The notes beneath the pieces were generated by a model. It ran no database searches, was not told the origin of the DNA, and saw only the letters and a program-made list of their open reading frames with translations. A program made the translations under genes and the position numbers. Of a stretch of DNA of 24,268 bases, positions 12,221-17,630 are shown piece after piece. Numbering within the stretch: position 1 is the stretch's first letter; each line of letters starts with the position of its first letter. The stretch spans positions 1 to 24,268 of the IMG/VR virus record IMGVR_UViG_3300032235_000067; one strand, 5' to 3'. Origin of the DNA: a virus.

Positions 12221-12663
12221 TGTCTCATATCAATAACCAAATCCGCGACCATATTGCCACAGTAATTGGCGCTCTGCCGTTCTTCTCCGGCAGGGTTTAT
12301 AAGATGCGATCCTACGCCATGGATGACGGCAAATTGCCAGCGGCTGTTGTGTACACCAATCGCCTTGACACCAACCTTGCCACAATCGGCTTTAAGACGC
12401 TTATGGGCTCGCTTGGGGTGGTAATTGAGATCCATATCAAGTCTAGCAGCGCCACAATCGTAAATGCCATTGATGACGCCTGCGTTTTGATCGAGGATGC
12501 TCTGGGCGCTGACTTCACTCTCGGCGGACTGGCGAAGAGTTGCGTCCTGCGCGAAAGCAATGTTGACATAAGCGTTGAAGGTGAAAACCCAGTTGCGTCT
12601 GCGCGATTGTCTTATGCCGTCGAATATGTTAGTGTCATTTCTGATTTGGAGACGCCGCGATGA
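12220..12663 (+). CDS. Tail terminator/completion protein, gpU-like, copy 2
   Basis: A 147-residue paralogue of the gene before it, starting at a TAATG overlap. Shared features in order are NNQIRDHIATVI, KMRSYAMDDGKLPAAVVYTN, TNLATIG, GVVIEIHIKSSS, a helix with ACVLIEDALG, then FTLGGLAKSCVLRESN and ARLSYAVEYVSV. By eye about a third of positions are identical. One copy probably ends the tail tube and the other may act in the neck or be specialised. The stop overlaps the next small gene by ATGA. Confidence 0.6.
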   Translation: MSHINNQIRDHIATVIGALPFFSGRVYKMRSYAMDDGKLPAAVVYTNRLDTNLATIGFKTLMGSLGVVIEIHIKSSSATIVNAIDDACVLIEDALGADFTLGGLAKSCVLRESNVDISVEGENPVASARLSYAVEYVSVISDLETPR

Positions 12664-12803
12664 AGATGGTCAAGGTTTATAACGCCAACGGCGACGAAAT
12701 TCTGGCTTGCCATGTCGATCTGGATTATTATGCCAGCATCGGTTGGAAGCCGCATGAAGAGAAACCCAAGGCAAAGGCTAAGGCGAAAGAGGAGTCTGAA
12801 TAA
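12660..12803 (+). CDS. 47-residue protein with Lys-Ala tail
   Basis: A short frame with perfect coupling on both sides: it starts in the ATGA overlap at 12660 and ends in the TAATG of the next gene. It begins MKMVKVYNANGDEILACHVD and continues LDYYASIGWKPHEE, then a KPKAKAKAKEESE tail. The beginning resembles a tiny beta domain like those of small phage neck proteins. No function can be assigned. Overlaps on both ends and tail-operon position make it very likely a real gene. Confidence 0.65.
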   Translation: MKMVKVYNANGDEILACHVDLDYYASIGWKPHEEKPKAKAKAKEESE

Positions 12804-13201
12804 TGGCGACCCATACTGGTTCGGAAGGCACCGTTCGGGTTGGTGCCAATGCTATCGCGGAAATCCGCTCTTATTCTGTTGAAGAGACTTCGGACACTGC
12901 CGAAGATACTTCGATGGGCGATTCTTATCGCACGTTCAAAACGACCCTGAAGGCATGGTCTGGCAGCGTTGACGTGTTCTGGGATGAAACCGATACCAAC
13001 GGTCAGATTGCCCTCGCCCCCGGCTCAGAAGTCACGGTTAACTTCTATCCTGAAGGTGCCTCTGCTGGCGTCTCGGAGCGTTACTACACCGGAACAGCAA
13101 TCGTTACGGGTAAAACCGTTACCGCCAGCTTTGATGGCATGGTGGAGTCCACAATCACGCTTCAGGGCAACGGTGCCTTGACGTTCGCAACCTTGGCTTG
13201 A
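12803..13201 (+). CDS. Major tail tube protein, copy 1
   Basis: This 132-residue protein resembles phage tail tube proteins. Seen: a beta-rich fold with the hallmark IRSYSVEETSDTAEDTSMGD, FKTTLKAWSGSVDVFWDETD, VTVNFYPEGAS, IVTGKTVTASFDGMVESTITLQGNG. Many copies stack as rings around the tape measure to make the tail tube. Its place before the chaperone and tape-measure genes fits. It is followed 11 bases later by a close paralogue with the same first 15 residues and a nearly identical C-terminal half. Confidence 0.8.
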   Translation: MATHTGSEGTVRVGANAIAEIRSYSVEETSDTAEDTSMGDSYRTFKTTLKAWSGSVDVFWDETDTNGQIALAPGSEVTVNFYPEGASAGVSERYYTGTAIVTGKTVTASFDGMVESTITLQGNGALTFATLA

Positions 13202-13212
13202 GGATATAGGGA

Positions 13213-13605
13213 ATGGCTACTCACACTGGTTCAGAAGGCACTGTCCGCGTTGGCGCGTCCAACAGTATTCTTGAAATTCGTTCTTACTCGGTTGAGGAAA
13301 CATCCGACACCGCAGAAGATACCTCGATGGGTGACGCCTATCGCACCTTCAAGACCACGCTGAAGGCTTGGAGCGGTTCGGTAGACGTATTCTGGGACGA
13401 AGCCGACACGACTGGTCAGGGCGCTCTTGTGGTTGGCTCTGAGGTTGCTGTGCGCTTCATGCCTGAAGGCACGACCACTGGCGATGTCTATCTGACCGGC
13501 AACGCCATTGTTACCGGCAAGACTGTCACTGCCAGCTTCGACGGCATGGTGGAATCAACGATCACTATTCAAGGGACTGGTGCGCTGACCTCTGCTACTG
13601 TCTAA
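13213..13605 (+). CDS. Major tail tube protein, copy 2
   Basis: A 130-residue paralogue of the preceding gene, with AGGATATAGGGA upstream of its ATG. By eye about three quarters of residues match, including MATHTGSEGTVRVGA, the IRSYSVEETSDTAEDTSMGD block and VTGKTVTASFDGMVESTIT. Differences cluster in residues 63-97 (ADTTGQGALVVGSEVAVRFMPEGTTTGDVYLTG), a loop region, where copy 1 is longer. The DNA differs at many third positions, so this is an old duplication with both proteins kept under selection. Confidence 0.8.
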   Translation: MATHTGSEGTVRVGASNSILEIRSYSVEETSDTAEDTSMGDAYRTFKTTLKAWSGSVDVFWDEADTTGQGALVVGSEVAVRFMPEGTTTGDVYLTGNAIVTGKTVTASFDGMVESTITIQGTGALTSATV

Positions 13606-13623
13606 TTTTAAGAAAGGAAATAT

Positions 13624-13962
13624 ATGAGCATTGCAAAGCGTATTTCAGAGCGTACCTCGCATAAACGTCATGTCGAGGTTCCTGAGTGGGGTGAGGCGGG
13701 TTCGCCTGAAAAGGTCTATTATGGGCCGCTTCTTGCTGGCGAACTTAATCGCATTCAGCGCAAGCACCCCAATTTTCTGAGTTCAGCATCATTCGAGGCG
13801 ATGGTCGATCTGATCGTTCTGAAGGCCGAAAACGGCCAGGGCGAAAAACTTTTCACGCTTGAGGACAAGGCCGTCCTGATGCGCGAAGAGGTTGGTGTAA
13901 TCTCGACCGTTGCGGCTGCTCTGATGAGTGGCACTAGCGCGGAAGATTCGGAAAAAAACTAA
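13624..13962 (+). CDS. Tail assembly chaperone, gpG-like (unshifted form)
   Basis: A 112-residue protein with AGAAAGGA upstream of its ATG. It lies between tail tube and tape measure, where lambda carries G. It has short beta segments at the N-terminus (HKRHVEVPEWG, KVYYGPLL) then helices (AGELNRIQRKHP, FEAMVDLIVLKAEN, TLEDKAVLMREEVGVISTVAAALM). It ends GAA AAA AAC TAA, with the stop directly on a slippery heptamer. Such proteins coat the tape measure before the tube forms and are absent from the virion. Confidence 0.8.
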   Translation: MSIAKRISERTSHKRHVEVPEWGEAGSPEKVYYGPLLAGELNRIQRKHPNFLSSASFEAMVDLIVLKAENGQGEKLFTLEDKAVLMREEVGVISTVAAALMSGTSAEDSEKN

Positions 13963-14120
13963 GGGAAGATCCGCTGAGGTATAACCTCATTACCTTGGCG
14001 GATCGACTTGGGAAAACCATCGCAGAGATTGAACAAATCTCCATAGACGAGTATAACGAGTGGCTCGCTTATTTTAAGCTGAACGAGGAAAGGCAAAAGC
14101 GTGGCACAGGAAAGAGTTGA
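13624..14120 (+). CDS. Tail assembly chaperone G-T fusion made by -1 frameshift
   Basis: At A AAA AAC (13953-13959) a -1 slip lets ribosomes pass the TAA stop. After the Asn codon the new frame continues from CTA 13959 for 53 codons (LREDPLRYNLITLADRLGKT..., EYNEWLAYFKLNEERQKRG) to TGA at 14118-14120, giving 165 residues. The extension has the usual gpT features, a helix followed by E-x-x-x-W-x-A-Y. It overlaps the tape-measure start at 14101. Lambda uses the same arrangement at gpG-T with a different heptamer, to set a fixed ratio of the two forms. The 53-codon frame has no good start of its own. Confidence 0.85.
13953..14004 (+). promoter_or_regulatory. Programmed -1 ribosomal frameshift signal
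   Basis: The heptamer A-AAA-AAC (13953-13959) precedes the TAA stop. After an 8-base spacer comes a stem-loop: GATCCGC (13968-13974) pairs with GCGGATC (13998-14004), and directly inside it TGAGGT (13975-13980) pairs with ACCTCA (13984-13989) around the loop ATA, leaving an 8-base bulge (13990-13997) on the 3' side. That is 13 base pairs at the distance known to stimulate -1 shifts. Confidence 0.85.
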
Positions 14121-15900
14121 GTTTTTATTCGCTGCTCAGGTCGAAGGCCAGCAGCAGATGCAAAAGCTAATCGCTTCTGTGGACTCGCTTCGTGCCGAGA
14201 CCGAGAAATTAAAGTCGGCCAATGCTGGGCTGGCCTCATCTACTGAGACCGTTATCCGCAACGGTACTCGTTATAATAATGTGGCTGACGCTCAATCTAA
14301 GCAATTGCGCCAGCAGCGCCAAGGCACCCAACAGCTTGGGATGCAGTTTAACGACTTGGCTACGTCGATCTCGACTGGCGCAAGTCCTTTGCAGGCATTC
14401 AACCAGCAGCTTGGTCAAATTGGTTTTGCCATGTCCATGATGAGCGGGACTGCTGGGAAGGTAGGCGCATTTCTTGCTGGGCCTTGGGGCGCTGCCATTC
14501 TGGTGGCGACGATGGTCCTTGGGCCATTAATATCCGGCCTATTCGATACCGGCAGCGCGGCTGAAGAAGCAGCTAAAAAGGCAAAGGATTTAGAGGACGC
14601 CCAAAGAGCTTTAGCCGAGGCAGAGGGTGCTGTTGTTTCTGCGCAAGCTCGGATCGATGAAGCCCTCGGCAAAAACGTAAATAGCTACATTGTTGCGCAG
14701 CGAGTTGCTATTTCCTTGGCAAATGCTGAAATTGCCAGCGGGAAGGCGGCTTTATCAGCGGCCCAAGATCGCATCGAGGCGGCAAAAGCATCGATGATGG
14801 CTAATGCCAAAATGACAGCCACTGGTCGCGGACTTGGCCCTGTTGGTGTTTTGGTTGAGGGATTTGGTCGCGCAAGAGAATATTTTCAGGATAATGAAGC
14901 CGAAATTAATGACGGCATTAAATCACTGACGGCTTTGCAGACAAAGCTAAAAGGCGTTCAGGCTAAGATGCTAAATGTCCAAGCTGACATTATGACAAAA
15001 AAAGACCCCAGCAGTCGCAAGACAGGTGACTCTTCGAGTTCAAAAATTAGCGAAGCGCAAAAAGAAGCCGAGAAAATGCGCGAGGCATACGCCAAAGAGC
15101 AGCAAAAGGCGGTCTTGGATTTCCTTAGCTTCACCTCGAAGTTGGGCCAAGCTGATCTCTCTGGATATCAAAAAGATATAGCTGAAATTCAGCAGAAATT
15201 CGGCGCTATGGGCCTTGATGATCAGGCTCGCTATGCCCAGCAATTTAATGATGCTCTGGCATCCGCGGACATAAAGCAAATCAACAAAGACTATGAAGAT
15301 TTGCAAAAGACTTTGGATGAGGGTCTGCTCCCTGCCATCGCTGAAATGGCATCTAAGCCTACCGAAGCTATGACTGCGATTTCGACAAGAGCAGAGGAAA
15401 TGAAAACCTCTTTTGAGGCGATTGGTAACGCCGTATCGGACGCCTTCCAAGGCATGTTGACTGGTGCTACCTCCTTTAAGGATGGCATGAAGGGCATCAT
15501 CAATAGCGTGATTAGCGAACTGTGGAGGCTTTATGTCGTTCAGCAGATCGTTGGCTTTGTCACCAAGGCCATTGGCGGAATTACGGGCGTCAGCCTGCCT
15601 GGTAGGGCCGTTGGTGGTCCCGTTGCCAGCAACCAGCCGTATATGGTTGGCGAGAAGGGGCCTGAACTTTTCGTCCCTCGCGGCAACGGCACGATCATCC
15701 CTAATCACAATATGAAGGGCGGTGCAGGGGCTGGTGGCATCAATATCACTGTAGACGCTCGCGGATCATCTGATCCTGCGGCTGTCCGCGCACAGGTGCA
15801 GCAGGGCATCCTTGAGGCCGCTCCTGCGATCATCGCTGCGGCAGAGGCCCGTACAACTAGAGGCCTGCGCCGTCCGCGCCTTGCTGGGGTTATGCAATAA
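14101..15900 (+). CDS. Tail tape measure protein
   Basis: The 599-residue protein starts at GTG 14101, with GAGGAAAGG about seven bases upstream, overlapping the chaperone fusion by 20 bases. It contains long coiled-coil stretches (about 10-55, 160-300, 310-430), a hydrophobic segment near 122-147 (GAFLAGPWGAAILVATMVLG), an amphipathic QGMLTGATSFKDGMKGIINS region and the common C-terminal block QPYMVGEKGPELFVPRGNGT. Length sets the tail: at roughly 0.15 nm per residue it predicts about 90 nm. It is likely ejected with DNA to help cross the envelope. Confidence 0.9.
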   Translation: MAQERVEFLFAAQVEGQQQMQKLIASVDSLRAETEKLKSANAGLASSTETVIRNGTRYNNVADAQSKQLRQQRQGTQQLGMQFNDLATSISTGASPLQAFNQQLGQIGFAMSMMSGTAGKVGAFLAGPWGAAILVATMVLGPLISGLFDTGSAAEEAAKKAKDLEDAQRALAEAEGAVVSAQARIDEALGKNVNSYIVAQRVAISLANAEIASGKAALSAAQDRIEAAKASMMANAKMTATGRGLGPVGVLVEGFGRAREYFQDNEAEINDGIKSLTALQTKLKGVQAKMLNVQADIMTKKDPSSRKTGDSSSSKISEAQKEAEKMREAYAKEQQKAVLDFLSFTSKLGQADLSGYQKDIAEIQQKFGAMGLDDQARYAQQFNDALASADIKQINKDYEDLQKTLDEGLLPAIAEMASKPTEAMTAISTRAEEMKTSFEAIGNAVSDAFQGMLTGATSFKDGMKGIINSVISELWRLYVVQQIVGFVTKAIGGITGVSLPGRAVGGPVASNQPYMVGEKGPELFVPRGNGTIIPNHNMKGGAGAGGINITVDARGSSDPAAVRAQVQQGILEAAPAIIAAAEARTTRGLRRPRLAGVMQ

Positions 15901-16490
15901 TGGCTACTATAACTTTGCCTTCAACGCCTAAGCCACAAAGCATGTCTTGGCGCTTTGTCATGCCAAGCCAGACGAACGTATCTGGCTGGACGGGCAAGCG
16001 TCAAACCATCGCCTCTGGCCGTGGTTGGTGGGAATGCCAGATCACGTTTCCGCCCATCGTTGGCACCAGCCTTATCAATCCTTGGCGCTCATTCATTGCG
16101 CAGGCGCGTGGCCGGACCAATGATTTTCAAATTCCGGTCGATCCTACGGCGCAGTCAGCTTCCGGTGCAACTGCACTTGTCAACGGCGCTGGGCAGACTG
16201 GTCGGAGCCTTGCAACAGATGGCTGGCCTGCATCGACCACGGTGCTTCAGGCTGGGCAGTTTGTCACGATCAATAACCAGTTGCTGCAACTTACGGCCAA
16301 TGTCACATCTAACGGCTCTGGGCAGGCAACGATTAGCTTCGAGCCGCCTGTTAGGGTTGCGCCTAGTGACAATGCTGTAATTGAGTTTCGCAATCCGTTT
16401 TGCTTGATGTATATGGTGGAGGAACCGACACTTTCGGTCGAGGCAGGCTATGTGTATAGCCTCTCGCTGAATCTACGGGAGTCCTTCTAA
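15900..16490 (+). CDS. Minor tail/tail tip protein
   Basis: A 196-residue, strand-rich protein directly after the tape measure (TAATG overlap), the place of lambda gpM. Seen segments are SWRFVMPSQTNVSGWTGKRQ, WWECQITFPPI, NPWRSFIAQARGRTNDFQIP, and a domain with QAGQFVTINNQLLQLTANV followed by ISFEPPVRVAPSDNAVIEF. This arrangement is common in phage distal-tail proteins whose exact family I cannot name. It likely forms the first ring at the tip of the tube. No enzymatic motif is present. Confidence 0.6.
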   Translation: MATITLPSTPKPQSMSWRFVMPSQTNVSGWTGKRQTIASGRGWWECQITFPPIVGTSLINPWRSFIAQARGRTNDFQIPVDPTAQSASGATALVNGAGQTGRSLATDGWPASTTVLQAGQFVTINNQLLQLTANVTSNGSGQATISFEPPVRVAPSDNAVIEFRNPFCLMYMVEEPTLSVEAGYVYSLSLNLRESF

Positions 16491-17206
16491 TGGTCGATGC
16501 TACAACTCAGGCTGCTTTGGAAGCGCCGATTGTTCATTGGCGAGTTCTTCTATATGCTGATTTCGACGGTGACGTTTTTCGCGGCACCAGCGGGATTTAT
16601 GATAAAGTAGTTTCTGGTTCTGGCGATTCGGAGTTGGACGGGACATACGAAAGCTACGACCACGATCTCATTCAGGTTTCCTCTGTTCAGCATAATGAAA
16701 CTGGCTCTGATACGGTTTCGATTTCACTTGGCGGGCTGATTGTCAACCTCGACTTTTTACAAGAAAGAGATGGCGATTTTGTAACTGACCGCGAAGGCGA
16801 TTTAATTCGGATGCGGTCTTCTGACTTCCTCAACATGATCGGCGATAAGACACGGTGGCAGGGTCGAGCAGCCCGCCTTTGGTTCTATTGCGTTGATGAG
16901 AACGAGAACCAAGTCGGGTCAATCATTCCTTATTACACCGGCTACATGAATGAGGTTGGCATCTCTGGTGCGCCTGATAGTCAGGTCGTTACGCTTACGA
17001 TTGAGAACTATCTCATCAGCTTGACTGGCGCTCAGAATAAGACGCTCCTCATGCAGAATATCTTTGACCCCGGCGATCTCAGTGGTGAAGCGGCCATCTC
17101 CGCAGCCAACGGGGTGCAAGGCAGCGGTCTGTCAGACGCATCCTTTGGCTGGCGTGGCGGTGCCTATGGCGGCGGTATGGATATGCTCATGCAGGATCAT
17201 AAATAA
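16490..17206 (+). CDS. Minor tail protein, gpL position
   Basis: A 238-residue protein in a chain of TAATG overlaps, in the order of lambda's M-L-K-I-J. It begins VDATTQAALEAPIVHWRVLLYADFDGDVFRGTSG, followed by SVQHNETGSDTVSISLGG, then QGRAARLWFYCVDENENQVG and VVTLTIENYLISLTG, and ends in a Gly-rich FGWRGGAYGGG tail. Predicted as a beta-rich hub or tip component. There is no cysteine pattern of the iron-sulfur type found in lambda gpL, so I make no stronger claim. Confidence 0.6.
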   Translation: MVDATTQAALEAPIVHWRVLLYADFDGDVFRGTSGIYDKVVSGSGDSELDGTYESYDHDLIQVSSVQHNETGSDTVSISLGGLIVNLDFLQERDGDFVTDREGDLIRMRSSDFLNMIGDKTRWQGRAARLWFYCVDENENQVGSIIPYYTGYMNEVGISGAPDSQVVTLTIENYLISLTGAQNKTLLMQNIFDPGDLSGEAAISAANGVQGSGLSDASFGWRGGAYGGGMDMLMQDHK

Positions 17207-17604
17207 TGCGGGTAACGATCTGGGAAGAAGCCTTGTCTGACTATATTGCCAGCAAGCGAGATGAGCCTTTCCAATATGGCGTCAATGACTGCTGCATGTT
17301 CGCTGCGGGGGCTGTTGAGGTCATGACGGGTGTCGACCCCATGCAGGAGTTCAAAGGCTCCTACAGCGATCTACGGGGCAGCATTAAGGCATTGAAGGAG
17401 ATCGGTGAGGGCGATCTTGAAACCACCCTCGACAGCAAGTTTGACGAAATACCTATTAGCCATGCACAAAGAGGCGATCTTGCTTTCTTCGATCAGAGTG
17501 TTGGTGTAATAATGGGTGGCTTCGCATATTTCGTCTCCGACGATGGGCTGGAGCGCGTTCCCCGCGAAATGTGGGATAAGTGCTGGAGCGTTGAGCGTGG
17601 GTAG
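17206..17604 (+). CDS. NlpC/P60-like tail protein (DUF6950 type)
   Basis: A 132-residue protein in the position of the lambda gpK peptidase. It begins IWEEALSDYIASKRDEPFQYGVNDCCMFA, where Asp28-Cys29-Cys30 matches the NlpC/P60 nucleophile site. It continues VMTGVDPMQEFKGSYSDL and ends AQRGDLAFFDQSVGVIMGGFAYFVSDDGLERVP. The family usually named DUF6950 looks like a shortened papain-like peptidase. The histidine expected near the GDLAFFD block is not obvious, so it may be inactive or structural. If active it would cut peptidoglycan for DNA entry. Confidence 0.7.
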   Translation: MRVTIWEEALSDYIASKRDEPFQYGVNDCCMFAAGAVEVMTGVDPMQEFKGSYSDLRGSIKALKEIGEGDLETTLDSKFDEIPISHAQRGDLAFFDQSVGVIMGGFAYFVSDDGLERVPREMWDKCWSVERG

Positions 17605-17616
17605 CCAAAAAATAAT

Positions 17617-17630
17617 AGGAGGCTGTCATC
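17617..17630 (+). promoter_or_regulatory. Ribosome site that points to an AUC start codon
   Basis: AGGAGG (17617-17622) is among the strongest ribosome sites in the window, yet no ATG, GTG or TTG lies within reach in the frame of the tail-tip gene. Five bases later comes ATC (17628-17630). The frame is closed upstream by TAG at 17616-17618. The first usual in-frame start is TTG at 17676, 53 bases away from the site. Confidence 0.6.

Noticed and set aside
15040-15708. Minus-strand frame opposite the tape measure
   Set aside because: Mirror of a coiled-coil gene; no start signal and no recognisable protein.
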